A stretch of DNA of 64,000 nt from Allomuricauda sp. CP2A (GTDB lineage: Bacteria; Bacteroidota; Bacteroidia; Flavobacteriales; Flavobacteriaceae): positions 1 through 64,000 of the forward strand of contig NZ_LXTT01000039.1 in the NCBI RefSeq assembly GCF_001683915.1, read 5' to 3'. A program made the translations under genes and the position numbers. The number at the start of each line of letters is the position of its first letter. Position 1 is the first letter of the stretch. Of the stretch, positions 28,350 through 37,440 are shown piece after piece. The notes under the pieces were generated by a model, which saw only the letters and a list, made by a program, of their open reading frames with translations, was not told where the DNA came from and made no database searches.

Positions 28350-29939
28350 ATGAAAGTCCGTGAACTGTTTATTCTTGTCTCGAGTTTGGTTGTTATTGTC
28401 ATCGTAGGTACCGCACTTTTTTGGCCTCCTATTTTATGGATATTCATATTCGTGGCCCCCTTGATTGTGATGGGTATCTTTGATATTGTCCAAAAGAACC
28501 ATACCATTCGACGCAACTTTCCTTTGATTGGCAGGTTCAGATATGTGCTGGAGTCCATACGACCCGAAATACAGCAGTATTTTGTGGAGACCGATACCGA
28601 GGGAAGGCCGCTCAATCGTATTTTGAGGTCATTGGTATATCGAAGGGCCAAGGGCACGACCGATACGGAACCATTTGGTACACAAATGGATCTATACCAC
28701 TCAGGGTATGAATGGATGGAACATTCGATGTACGCCAAGCATAATCCCAAGGATATAGGGGAGTTTCCTAGGTTATTGATCGGGGGCAAGGATTGCAAAC
28801 AACCTTATGCCTCAAGTCTGTTGAATATTTCGGCGATGAGTTTCGGTTCATTGAGCGATCGTGCGATCATGGCAATGAACAAAGGTGCCAAGATGGCGAA
28901 TTTTGCCCACAACACTGGTGAGGGGGGTATCAGCGATTATCATCTGAAATATGGTGGCGACCTGATTTGGCAGATCGGTACGGGTTATTTTGGTTGTAGA
29001 AACGATGATGGTACTTTTAATGAAGAAACATTTCGGGAAAATGCCCTGAAGCCGGAAGTAAAAATGATCGAGATTAAACTCTCACAAGGAGCAAAACCTG
29101 GGCACGGCGGCATATTGCCCGCAATAAAAAATACAGATGAAATAGCAAGGGTTAGGCATATTGAACCAGGTATCGCCGTACATTCACCTCCTTCGCATTC
29201 CGCTTTTTCAGACCCGATACAATTTATGTATTTTATCAAAAAACTGCGCGACCTCTCCGAAGGAAAACCGATTGGGTTTAAACTGTGCATCGGTAGAAAG
29301 CAAGAATTTATGGATTTCTGCGAAGCAATGATATATACGGGCATAACACCAGATTTTATTACAGTCGATGGTGGTGAAGGCGGTACGGGCGCAGCTCCAG
29401 TCGAATTTTCCAACACCATGGGAATGCCCTTGCGTGAGGGACTGGTTTTTGTGCACGATGTTTTGGTCGGCTTTGGATTGCGGAAAGAGATAAAAGTGAT
29501 CGTTGCGGGCAAAATCATTTCCGGCTTCCATATGGCCAGGGCAATAGCACTAGGTGCCGATGGCTGCAACAGCGCTCGTGCCATGATGTTGGCGGTTGGG
29601 TGTATTCAGGCCTTGCAGTGCAATATGAATACTTGTCCAACAGGCGTGGCCACACAGAACAGGTCTTTGGTAAAAGGGTTGGTGGTGGAAGACAAGGCTG
29701 AACGCGTAAAAAAATATCATGAAGCCACCATTCATAGTTTATTGGAACTAGTGGCCGCAGCAGGTCTTAATGGTCCCGATGAACTCGATCGTTCCTATAT
29801 CAGTAAGCGGGTTGGCTTGTACAATGTACAGACCTACGAAGAAATTTACCCTTATACGAAAGAAGGGTGTCTGTTGGATATTGCGGACATCCCAGAAAAC
29901 TATAAACGGTATTTTCAATTAACGAGGATTATGAAATAA
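28350..29939 (+). CDS. FMN-binding glutamate-synthase-family membrane protein
   Basis: Two membrane helices (about 5-50) precede a glutamate synthase alpha-subunit FMN domain (about 115-490). The flavin-barrel motifs KPGHGGILPA, DFITVDGGEGGTGAAP and GADGCNSARAMMLAVGC are clear, and GCIQALQCNMNTCPTGVATQ supplies the C-x5-C-x4-C set that binds a 3Fe-4S cluster in GltB. There is no amidotransferase domain, so it is not a complete GOGAT. Its substrate is unknown. Length about 529 aa matches the membrane-anchored GltB-like family. Confidence 0.88.
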   Translation: MKVRELFILVSSLVVIVIVGTALFWPPILWIFIFVAPLIVMGIFDIVQKNHTIRRNFPLIGRFRYVLESIRPEIQQYFVETDTEGRPLNRILRSLVYRRAKGTTDTEPFGTQMDLYHSGYEWMEHSMYAKHNPKDIGEFPRLLIGGKDCKQPYASSLLNISAMSFGSLSDRAIMAMNKGAKMANFAHNTGEGGISDYHLKYGGDLIWQIGTGYFGCRNDDGTFNEETFRENALKPEVKMIEIKLSQGAKPGHGGILPAIKNTDEIARVRHIEPGIAVHSPPSHSAFSDPIQFMYFIKKLRDLSEGKPIGFKLCIGRKQEFMDFCEAMIYTGITPDFITVDGGEGGTGAAPVEFSNTMGMPLREGLVFVHDVLVGFGLRKEIKVIVAGKIISGFHMARAIALGADGCNSARAMMLAVGCIQALQCNMNTCPTGVATQNRSLVKGLVVEDKAERVKKYHEATIHSLLELVAAAGLNGPDELDRSYISKRVGLYNVQTYEEIYPYTKEGCLLDIADIPENYKRYFQLTRIMK

Positions 29940-30397
29940 GATCTTTTTAAGAAGTATGAGACCTTCAAATAGGCTCTTAAGCATTCAAGATGTCCAATTG
30001 CTTCAGTACCTGTTCTAGTGTTGTACGTATCGTTTCGTGCTCATCATTACTATTGGCATCTACCTCCTGAACATTAATTTTTATTCCAGTACTATTTTCT
30101 GTGCATTTCACAATTTTATTCTTTAAATCACTTTATCACGAATTTTTTGGGATTATAATTTAACATTTTTATGAGTAGTTGGTATCAACTCATATCTTTA
30201 CTTCCGAAGGGTCTTCAAGTACTTATGCCGATCAGAAGATTTGGATCTTTGGGAAATGTCGACCCTTCCCCGAGCGACCAAGGAGAATTGTTATGGGCAG
30301 ATGATAAAGAGCAATCCATTGCCGTTGTACCTTGAGCCTTGGTGTATTTTCAATCGGAATGGTGGAACAATAAACCCTTAAAAGCAATAAGGAAACC
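29940..30397. other. Intergenic region without a supported gene
   Basis: A minus-strand open frame (about 29979-30113) could encode 45 residues ending LEQVLKQLDILNA, but it lacks an ATG and a recognisable family. Otherwise the stretch is AT-rich and shows no strong hairpin. Confidence 0.35.
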
Positions 30398-30560
30398 GTC
30401 CAGATGGATTTTGATGTGCCCTTCCTTTGCAAACCCTTCTTGTGGATTTGCCTAGGAAGACCACAAATCCGTCCGTCCGCCCAACAAATTTTAAGGGATC
30501 CATAATAAAAGAAGCCCTTTTTTAATTGTGCTGCATACATAAGAGGCAGACAAATGCCTC
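30398..30560 (+). repeat. Dispersed repeat, copy A
   Basis: About 120 bases from here match copy B at 36896-37018, including the words CCCTTCCTTTGCAAACCCTT and CAAATCCGTCCGTCCGCCC. A further 40 bases (30519-30558) match 37299-37337. A GGATTT...AAATCC inverted pair is kept in both copies. Copy A ends in a terminator. It may be a small non-coding RNA or a module boundary. It is in direct orientation to copy B, and the two bracket yedK-dinB-dnaE. Confidence 0.7.
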
Positions 30561-30569
30561 TTTTTTTTA
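30542..30569 (+). terminator. Intrinsic terminator at the end of repeat copy A
   Basis: AGAGGCA (30542-30548) pairs with TGCCTCT (30555-30561), followed by TTTTTTT. Since it reads on the plus strand, where no ORF precedes it, it suggests a plus-strand non-coding transcript through copy A. Confidence 0.7.
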
Positions 30570-30573
30570 ATGA

Positions 30574-31332
30574 TTATCCAAAGGAAATGGACACCTCTTC
30601 GTAGTCCACTTTATCAATAATCCCGGAATAATTGGAATCGATGGTCCTGCTGTACAGGTCCTTGGTGACGGGATAGGCTTTCAGATCCTCTTCCCAGAGG
30701 TCGTCATCGATGAGATCTTGAACGTCCGATTCATTGTTGCCGTTATGTAACCAAGCATCTAAATTTTCGTCGTCGATGATCACGGGACGTCGTTTCTTTT
30801 CATTGTGGATCTCGGCGAACATGGGGGTGGCGTCCTTGGTGAGCACGGCAAAGGTCCTCCGTCCATCAGCAGTGTTGGTATAGATGCCCGCTAGGTATAG
30901 TGGGTCACCGTTCTTTCTATGGAAGTAAAAAGGCACCTTGAAATCCTTGCCCTTGACCTTCACTTGGGTGTTGTGGGGCTCAAAGAAACCGTCCACCGGA
31001 ATGATGCAGCGTTGGTTTTCCCAACAATAGCGGTACATGAAGTGGTCAAAGAGGTTTTCCGATTTGGCATTCAGCCCCCCAAAGGTCTTCGGGTTCTTGA
31101 AATACTCCATATAGTTTTCCTGCCTTTCCTTGGGGGGCATGATGCCCCACATGGCAGGGAGCAGGTTGTTGGGCTCTTCTTGCCCCAAGGTCCACATCAC
31201 CGGATGGCTCCAGCCGTTGGCATGGAAATAAATAAGCTCCAAGTCGGTATCGATGTCACCGTACATGGCCTTGACGGATAGCAGTTTTTCCAGCTCCTTC
31301 CGTTCCCGGGTCTGTCTGGTCGAGTAGCACAT
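30574..31332 (-). CDS. SOS response-associated peptidase, YedK/HMCES (SRAP) family
   Basis: SRAP proteins cross-link to abasic sites in single-stranded DNA through their second residue. The start at 31332 gives MCYSTRQ with the reactive Cys2. Other active-site residues are visible: Asn88 in LNAKSE, Glu118 in DGFFEP and His176 in IHNEKKRRPVII. Length 252 aa is close to family average. It is divergent from dinB, sharing a 118-base control region, and part of a DNA-damage cassette with the two polymerases. Confidence 0.93.
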   Translation of the reverse strand: MCYSTRQTRERKELEKLLSVKAMYGDIDTDLELIYFHANGWSHPVMWTLGQEEPNNLLPAMWGIMPPKERQENYMEYFKNPKTFGGLNAKSENLFDHFMYRYCWENQRCIIPVDGFFEPHNTQVKVKGKDFKVPFYFHRKNGDPLYLAGIYTNTADGRRTFAVLTKDATPMFAEIHNEKKRRPVIIDDENLDAWLHNGNNESDVQDLIDDDLWEEDLKAYPVTKDLYSRTIDSNYSGIIDKVDYEEVSISFG

Positions 31333-31344
31333 CTTGAGGTTGGA

Positions 31345-31440
31345 TTTTGCAACTATAAGATAGGCAAAATTGTTAAAGTTTTGAAACCGATCCCCGCTTT
31401 CTGTAATTTTGGATATATTCCAAACAATAGGAAATAATCC
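31345..31440. promoter_or_regulatory. Shared yedK/dinB control region with three inverted repeats
   Basis: Within the 118-base divergent gap are TTTTGC (31345-31350) paired with GCAAAA (31364-31369), TTGGATATATTCCAA (31409-31423) and a related GGAAATAATCC (31430-31440). The last two resemble each other and sit 11 to 42 bases before the dinB start. They are candidate sites for a damage-responsive repressor. I know no LexA consensus for this group to compare with. Confidence 0.45.
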
Positions 31441-31450
31441 AATATATTTT

Positions 31451-32665
31451 ATGAAGCCCACCATCCTCCATCTCGATTTGGATACTTTCTTCGTCTCCTG
31501 TGAGCGGCTGTTGGACAGCCGTCTGATGAAGCGGCCCCTCTTGGTCGGTGGGTTGGGGGACAGAGGGGTGGTCGCGGCCTGTAGCTATGAGACACGTCGC
31601 TTCGGGGTGCACTCGGGCATGTCCATGAAAGTGGCCCGTAGGTTGTGCCCGGAGGCCACGGTCATCAAGGGCAATGCGGGGACCTATATGAAGTTTTCCG
31701 ATACTGTGACCGAGATCATCAAGGAGAGCGTCCCGGTCTTTGAAAAGGCCAGTGTGGATGAGTTCTATGCCGACCTCTCCGGGATGGACCGCTTCTTTGG
31801 CTGCTACAAATACGCCTCGGAAATGCGGCAACGGATCTTGAGGGAAACGGGATTGCCCATTTCCTTTGGACTGTCCCGGAACAAGGTGGTCTCCAAAGTG
31901 GCCACTGGGGAGGCCAAGCCCAACAACCAGATGAAGATCGATCTGGGCCTCGAAAAGGAGTTCTTGGCGCCACTGCATATCCGTAAACTGCCCTCGGTGG
32001 GGGAAAAGACCTATGGGCTTTTGTCCAATATGGGTGTGACCACCATCCGGACGGTACAGGAACTGCCTCTGGAACTATTGGAGAGTGCCTTTGGGCTGCA
32101 CGGACGGACCATCTGGATGCGGGCCCAAGGGCTGGACAATTCTCCCTTGATCCCTTTCCATGAACGGAAGTCCATTTCCACGGAACGTACCTATGGAAAG
32201 GATACGACCGATATGGTCAAATTGGAGACCACCTTGTTCGCCATGGCGGAAAACCTGGCCTACCAACTCCGTCGGGCCGACAAGATGACGGGTTGTGTGA
32301 GCGTGAAGATCCGGTACAGTGATTTCAAGACCTATACGAAACAGAAACGGATACCCTATACCTCTGCGGACCACATTTTGGTGCCCTTGGTAAAGGAACT
32401 ATTTACTTCCCTCTATGACCGGAGGATGCTCATCCGACTCGTGGGGGTCAACTACAGCCATATCGTTGGGGGGCATTATCAGATCGACCTGTTCGCCGAT
32501 GATGAAAAACTGCTGAACCTCTACCAGGCCATGGACCGGGTGCGCAGCCGCTTTGGGGAATCCAGTCTGATGCGGGCCTCGGCCCTGGGGGCCCATAGCA
32601 TAGGAAGGGGCGGGAACCCCTTTGACGGACAACCACCCATTTTATTGGCCCATAGACAGCAATAA
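31451..32665 (+). CDS. dinB: Y-family DNA polymerase (DinB-like)
   Basis: This is a translesion polymerase. The start at 31451 gives MKPTILHLDLDTFFVSCERL with catalytic Asp9. The second catalytic site ASVDEFYADLSG (Asp-Glu) is intact, so unlike ImuB proteins it should be an active polymerase. Thumb and little-finger regions follow (LSRNKVVSKVATGEAKPN, RKLPSVGEKTYGLLSNMGV, then KSISTERTYG). Length 404 aa is normal. Only 1 base separates its stop from the DnaE start, so the two are translationally linked. Confidence 0.93.
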   Translation: MKPTILHLDLDTFFVSCERLLDSRLMKRPLLVGGLGDRGVVAACSYETRRFGVHSGMSMKVARRLCPEATVIKGNAGTYMKFSDTVTEIIKESVPVFEKASVDEFYADLSGMDRFFGCYKYASEMRQRILRETGLPISFGLSRNKVVSKVATGEAKPNNQMKIDLGLEKEFLAPLHIRKLPSVGEKTYGLLSNMGVTTIRTVQELPLELLESAFGLHGRTIWMRAQGLDNSPLIPFHERKSISTERTYGKDTTDMVKLETTLFAMAENLAYQLRRADKMTGCVSVKIRYSDFKTYTKQKRIPYTSADHILVPLVKELFTSLYDRRMLIRLVGVNYSHIVGGHYQIDLFADDEKLLNLYQAMDRVRSRFGESSLMRASALGAHSIGRGGNPFDGQPPILLAHRQQ

Positions 32666-32666
32666 T

Positions 32667-35648
32667 ATGTACCTGAACTGCCATACCTACTATTCCCTGA
32701 ACTACGGGGTGCTCTCCGAAACGGAACTCTTGGAACTGGCCCGTTCCCATGGGGTGGAGGTGCTGGCCCTGACCGATATCAACAACAGTTCGGTGGGCAT
32801 GAACTTTGTGCGCTTGGCCAATGAGCAGGGGATCCGTCCCATTCTGGGGATTGATTTTAGGAACGGGAACGTGCAGGAGTTTGTGGGCCTGGCCCAAAAC
32901 AATGAGGGGTTTCGGGAAATCAATGCCTTTCTTTCCGAGCATCTTCATAAGGGAACGCCCATTCCGGCTGTGGCCCCAGTTTTTGAGCATGTCCATATTA
33001 TCTATCCCTTTGAGAAAATCCAGGAAGAGGAACGGACGGATTTCAGGGCCTATGAGCATATCGGGGTGTCGGTGGAGGAACTCCGGAAACTGCGGTTCTC
33101 CCAGTATCGGGATTATACCGACAGATTGGTGCTGTTACAGCCCGTAAGCTTTCGCAGCAAAAAAGATTTCAATACGCATCGCTTGCTTCGGGCCATAGGG
33201 TTGAACACCTTGTTGAGCAAACTCCCTCAGTCGGAGGAGGCCAAGCCTACCGATACCCTTCAGCCCATGAAGGAACTGAAAAAAGCTTTGGTTGATTTTC
33301 CGCATATCTGGGAGAATACCGAGCGGTTGATGGACTCCTGTACCATTGCCTTTGGGTTTGGAAGTGAGCGGGTTTCCCAGAACCAGTCCCGTTTTTTGGA
33401 GTCCAAAGCATTTGATGTGGAGCGGTTGCGGGAATTGGCCCTGGAAGGGTTGCCCCGGCGCTATGCCCATCCTACGGAAAAGGTCAGGGAGCGTATGTTC
33501 CGGGAACTTCGGACCATCCAAGAACTGGATTTCGTGTCCTATTTTTTGATCAACCACGATATTGTCTCTTATGCCAAGTCCAAGGGGTACCCTTACGTGG
33601 GCAGGGGCAGTGGGGCCAACAGTCTGGTGGCTTACCTGATCGGGATCACCGATGTGGATCCCATTGAACTGGACCTGTATTTCGAACGGTTCATCAATCC
33701 CTTTCGGGCTTCGCCCCCTGATTTTGACATTGATTTCTCCACTTGGGACCGTGATGATGTCACGGCCTATATTTTTGAGCGATTCGAGCATGTGGCCCTT
33801 TTGGGCACCTACAACACCTTTAAGTACCGGGCCGCCGTTCGGGAACTGGGCAAGGTGTTCGGCCTGCCCACCGAGGAAATCGATAAGCTCAGTGCGGGTC
33901 GGTACGAACAGGGTACATTGGACGAACTGGCCCGATTGGTGCTGAAATACGCCACCTATATCCATGGGATGCCCAATTACATCAGTGTGCATTCCTCAGG
34001 GATATTGATCTTGAACCGTTCCGAACATTATTATTCGGCCACGACCCTTCCGCCCAAAGGGTTCCCGACGGTACAGTTCGATATGATCATTGCAGAGGAT
34101 GTAGGGCTGTTCAAGTTTGATATTTTGGGACAACGGGGCTTGGCCAAGATCAAGGAAGCGGTAGAGGTCATTAAGAAAAATCAACCGGATGCCCCCCTTT
34201 TGGACATCAAGAGCGTGGAGGCCATGAAGCAGGATGCCAACATCAACCGGCTGTTGAGCGAGGGGAGGGCCATTGGGGCCTATTATGTGGAATCCCCTGC
34301 CATGCGGGGGCTGATGAAAAAACTGCGGACCCATGATTACCTTGGTTTGGTGGCGGCCAGTTCCGTGATCCGTCCAGGGGTCTCCTCCTCAGGGATGAAG
34401 GACGAATACATCCGTATGGAAAGGGAACCGCAGCGGCGTAAGGAGGCCAATCCCATCCTTTTGGAGATCATGCCCGAGACCCATGGGATCATGGTCTACC
34501 AAGAGGATGTACTGAAAGTGGCGCACCTCTTTGCAGGATTGGACCTTGGGGAGGCCGATGTCCTGAGACGGGGGATGAGCGGAAAGTTCCGTTCCCGGGA
34601 GGAGTTTCAGGCGGTGAAATTGAAGTTTTTTGAAAACTGCAAGCAAAGGGGGCACGATGCCAGCCTGACCCAAATGGTATGGGAACAGATCGAGAGTTTT
34701 GCGGGCTATGCCTTTGCCAAGGGACATTCCGCTTCCTATGCCGTGGAAAGCTACCAGAGCCTGTATCTGAAATGCTATTTCCCCTTGGAGTTCATGGTGG
34801 CCGTGCTCAACAATGGGGGTGGGTTCTATGATACCGAACTCTATGTCCATGAGGCCAAGATGTGGGGAGGCATCATCCATCCGCCCTGTATCAACCGCAG
34901 TGGCCATGTCAATGCCATTTATGGGAAGCACATCTATCTGGGACTGGGACAGCTCAAAAGCTTGGAACGTCTGGTCATCCAACGCATTTTGAACGAAAGG
35001 CAGCTTTATGGCAAGTTCAGGGACTTTGATGATTTTATAGACCGTGTCCCGATTGCCATCGAACAGTTGACCATTCTGGTGCGCATCGATGCCTTTCGTG
35101 TCTTTGGAGTGCCCAAGAAGCAGCTGCTCTGGCAGGCCGTGTTCAAGACCAAGGCCCATCGAAAGGATACGGTGCAGAAACTGCTGTTCAAGCCCAACCA
35201 CAGGCATTTTACATTGCCGCATCTACCTTCCCATCCCATTGAGGATGCCTATGACCAATTGGAGCTTTTGGGCTTTCCGCTATGCGGGTATTATGAGCTC
35301 ATGGACAGTAAAGTGAAAAGCCGGTTGGTCGCCAGTGATTTTGAGGACCATGTCAACCAGAAAATTTGGATCTATGGCTCCATGGTCCATACCCGATTGA
35401 ACACCACCACCAAAGGGGACACCATGCGCTTTACCACCATGCTCGATCTTAAAGGTCACTTTTTTGACTGTGTCCACTTTCCCCAAACAATGGCATCCAC
35501 ACACATTCATGGAAAGGGCATCTATCTGTGCCACGGAACGGTGACCGAAGAGTTCGGGCATTTCAGTCTGGAGGTGATCTCGACCCTCAAACAACCTTTA
35601 AAACCTGACCCGAGGCAGGTGGGAACTGGAGCATTGATGGCCAAATAA
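32667..35648 (+). CDS. DnaE-type (DnaE2/ImuC-like) DNA polymerase III alpha subunit
   Basis: This is a C-family polymerase of about 993 aa, shorter than replicative DnaE. The catalytic aspartates are in PPDFDIDFS and in FKFDILGQRG. The Gly-Ser-rich nucleotide-binding motif YVGRGSGANSLVAYLIGITDVDP is clear. The PHP domain is degenerate: the N-terminal H-x-H is NCH and ALTDHxN is ALTDINN, so metal-dependent proofreading is unlikely. The helix-hairpin-helix and OB parts follow (about 790-980). Linkage to a Y-family polymerase and YedK suggests mutagenic lesion bypass. Confidence 0.92.
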   Translation: MYLNCHTYYSLNYGVLSETELLELARSHGVEVLALTDINNSSVGMNFVRLANEQGIRPILGIDFRNGNVQEFVGLAQNNEGFREINAFLSEHLHKGTPIPAVAPVFEHVHIIYPFEKIQEEERTDFRAYEHIGVSVEELRKLRFSQYRDYTDRLVLLQPVSFRSKKDFNTHRLLRAIGLNTLLSKLPQSEEAKPTDTLQPMKELKKALVDFPHIWENTERLMDSCTIAFGFGSERVSQNQSRFLESKAFDVERLRELALEGLPRRYAHPTEKVRERMFRELRTIQELDFVSYFLINHDIVSYAKSKGYPYVGRGSGANSLVAYLIGITDVDPIELDLYFERFINPFRASPPDFDIDFSTWDRDDVTAYIFERFEHVALLGTYNTFKYRAAVRELGKVFGLPTEEIDKLSAGRYEQGTLDELARLVLKYATYIHGMPNYISVHSSGILILNRSEHYYSATTLPPKGFPTVQFDMIIAEDVGLFKFDILGQRGLAKIKEAVEVIKKNQPDAPLLDIKSVEAMKQDANINRLLSEGRAIGAYYVESPAMRGLMKKLRTHDYLGLVAASSVIRPGVSSSGMKDEYIRMEREPQRRKEANPILLEIMPETHGIMVYQEDVLKVAHLFAGLDLGEADVLRRGMSGKFRSREEFQAVKLKFFENCKQRGHDASLTQMVWEQIESFAGYAFAKGHSASYAVESYQSLYLKCYFPLEFMVAVLNNGGGFYDTELYVHEAKMWGGIIHPPCINRSGHVNAIYGKHIYLGLGQLKSLERLVIQRILNERQLYGKFRDFDDFIDRVPIAIEQLTILVRIDAFRVFGVPKKQLLWQAVFKTKAHRKDTVQKLLFKPNHRHFTLPHLPSHPIEDAYDQLELLGFPLCGYYELMDSKVKSRLVASDFEDHVNQKIWIYGSMVHTRLNTTTKGDTMRFTTMLDLKGHFFDCVHFPQTMASTHIHGKGIYLCHGTVTEEFGHFSLEVISTLKQPLKPDPRQVGTGALMAK

Positions 35649-35822
35649 AAGCGTATAGGAATTTATTCCGATCAATACTGCCCACCTTTATAAAAGGAAG
35701 AAGTAGGGTTTTCAAGGAGTCTATTTGATGCTGACTTAAGCTGTCCATGTTTTGAATTGAGATAACTTAAATACGGAAGGCCCCAGAATTTTCCCAGGAC
35801 CTTTTTAACTTACAAAACCTGC

Positions 35823-36308
35823 CTAGTTTGGATAGAACTCCATGGCCTGCTTAATATTGGTCTCCCATTGCCTTATCAAGGACAGTTCCCCATTGGGCTG
35901 GAAATGTTCATCCGTATCAAAGAAAACTAGAGTGCAAGGGGTACTTTCCTTGTCAAGAAAGGTAATGACCAGCTCTAATTTTTGGAGTATAGCTTCTGAT
36001 CCTGCCCCTTGTTTGCTCTCAAGAATCTTACAATTCTTGATTGTGTTGATCGGGATACATATGGAAATGGGTTGTCCATTTTTAAGGTTCTTGTAGAAAA
36101 AGACATAGTTTTTGGCACTTGAGAGCCCTATGGCAAACTCCATTCCGAAATCATGAATGCCTAAATGGCTTTGTTGGGTTGTGGCAATGGTATTCAATCC
36201 ATTCAACAATTCCTTTTGTTTTTTCTTTCGATTATTTGCCGTTGCAATAAACGGCATGGCACATAGGGCGATGACAGTCGCGCCAATGGCAATTACTCCT
36301 AATTCCAT
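35823..36308 (-). CDS. Hypothetical membrane-anchored protein (161 aa)
   Basis: I do not recognise it. A single N-terminal membrane helix (residues 4-25) is followed by a lysine-rich stop-transfer patch (NRKKKQKE). A soluble domain follows with alternating beta strands (NYVFFYKNLKNGQPISICIPINTIKNCKILESK, LELVITFLDKESTPCTLVFFDTDEHF). The fold looks like a small PH-type barrel, by impression only. It lies downstream of dnaE on the opposite strand. Confidence 0.6.
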   Translation of the reverse strand: MELGVIAIGATVIALCAMPFIATANNRKKKQKELLNGLNTIATTQQSHLGIHDFGMEFAIGLSSAKNYVFFYKNLKNGQPISICIPINTIKNCKILESKQGAGSEAILQKLELVITFLDKESTPCTLVFFDTDEHFQPNGELSLIRQWETNIKQAMEFYPN

Positions 36309-36411
36309 GGTTTAATTTATTTAATGATGTAATACAATTTTTGGCAAAACTTGCCGGATGCTTAATGGATAGGCATCGAGAGTTTTGTGGATGCCCAATG
36401 GAATGGAGGAG

Positions 36412-36807
36412 TCAAAGGAAAAAGTGGAAGGGATAGAGGAGTTTGGCTATCTGTTGTGCTACCCTATTATTGGTTTTATCAGCAAAGGACAACAGTTTAT
36501 GGGTTCCCGAAGAAAAGCAAACATCCTGTAACCAAGCTAGAGTCGGTGTGAAAGGGAAAATGTCTTTCGTTGAGGGTCGTGATTCCGATACCGCCCTGGA
36601 ATAGTGGTCCGGTGCCAAGTGAACGGAACCATCCGTCCGACCATTCAATTGGAACCATGCGAATCCCTTTTCGGTCTTTTCCTCCGTCTCCAACTGCGGT
36701 GACCAATAGCCCAAAGCCATAGTCCAAACATAGAGGAGGGCCAGGGAAATAAGGGTAGTTATGGTTTTAATGCGTTTCAATCGGTCTTCGATAGGGATAA
36801 AATGCAA
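36412..36807 (-). CDS. Uncertain ORF, possibly the C-terminal remnant of an IS4-type transposase
   Basis: A 131-codon frame begins MHFIPIEDRLKRIKTITTLISLALLYVWTMALGYW, which resembles the helix near the C-terminus of IS4 transposases (RLK..T...L...W....G). The rest has no DDE motif and no clear family. No inverted repeats of an insertion sequence were seen. It could be a fossil or a chance frame. Confidence 0.25.
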   Translation of the reverse strand: MHFIPIEDRLKRIKTITTLISLALLYVWTMALGYWSPQLETEEKTEKGFAWFQLNGRTDGSVHLAPDHYSRAVSESRPSTKDIFPFTPTLAWLQDVCFSSGTHKLLSFADKTNNRVAQQIAKLLYPFHFFL

Positions 36808-36895
36808 AAGTACACTTTTTTGTGAAGTATGTGCTCAAAATAGGGACCAAGGGGTACCAAAAATGATGTATAAGTATTCCTCCAATAGTGAAGTC

Positions 36896-37338
36896 GTCCA
36901 AACGGATTTTTGGTGCGCCCTTCCTTTGCAAACCCTTCTTGGGGCTTTGCCGTGCAAGGCCGCAAATCCGTCCGTCCGCCCATCAAATTTTAAGGGGTCC
37001 TTAATAAAAGAAGCCCTGGTTGTTTTTCGGGGCATCGAAAAACGGGGCAGTGCCCAAGGACTTCCCATCAGGACACCATCGCCCGCAGTCGCTTAACTTC
37101 CCGTACGCTCCCTTGACAATGGGTCGGATGGAATTCCTAAGGCCCTTATCGAACCTGTCAAGGCCAAGGCAGGTTTTGTCCACAAATAGGGTTTCCACTT
37201 CCTTGAAAACCTTGCCTGCCGTAGGCACGACCAAAGGTTTTGCTACGTCGCGGAGCCTCCCGATTTCTGTCCAAAAGCCTTGACAGAACCCCCTTCTTTT
37301 ATGGTGCTGCGCACGTAAGAAGCAAACAAACGCCCCTT
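36896..37338 (+). repeat. Dispersed repeat, copy B, with a 280-base insertion
   Basis: 36896-37018 matches copy A (30398-30518) and 37299-37338 matches its end. Between them is about 280 bases of unmatched sequence. This begins with a perfect hairpin GTTTTTCG/CGAAAAAC (37022-37043) and carries several C/G-rich inverted words. No ORF in it is convincing. Copy B ends about 100 bases before the ssb start. Confidence 0.65.
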
Positions 37339-37440
37339 AAAATTTGGGAAACAAAATCCAAAAAAATAGAGGGGAAATTTTTAACCCTGTTTGCTGATCT
37401 GTCCATAATGGAGGACGGCAGGCCTTTAAAACTTTTTATC

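Noticed and set aside
31451..32665. ImuB (inactive Y-family) identity
   Set aside because: The catalytic Asp and Asp-Glu residues are intact, so it is DinB-like.
36777..37096. Overlapping frames on both strands through repeat copy B
   Set aside because: They translate the repeat itself and have no homology pattern.
37001..37234. Minus-strand frame across the insert in repeat copy B
   Set aside because: No recognisable motif, and it covers repeat DNA with hairpins; more likely non-coding.
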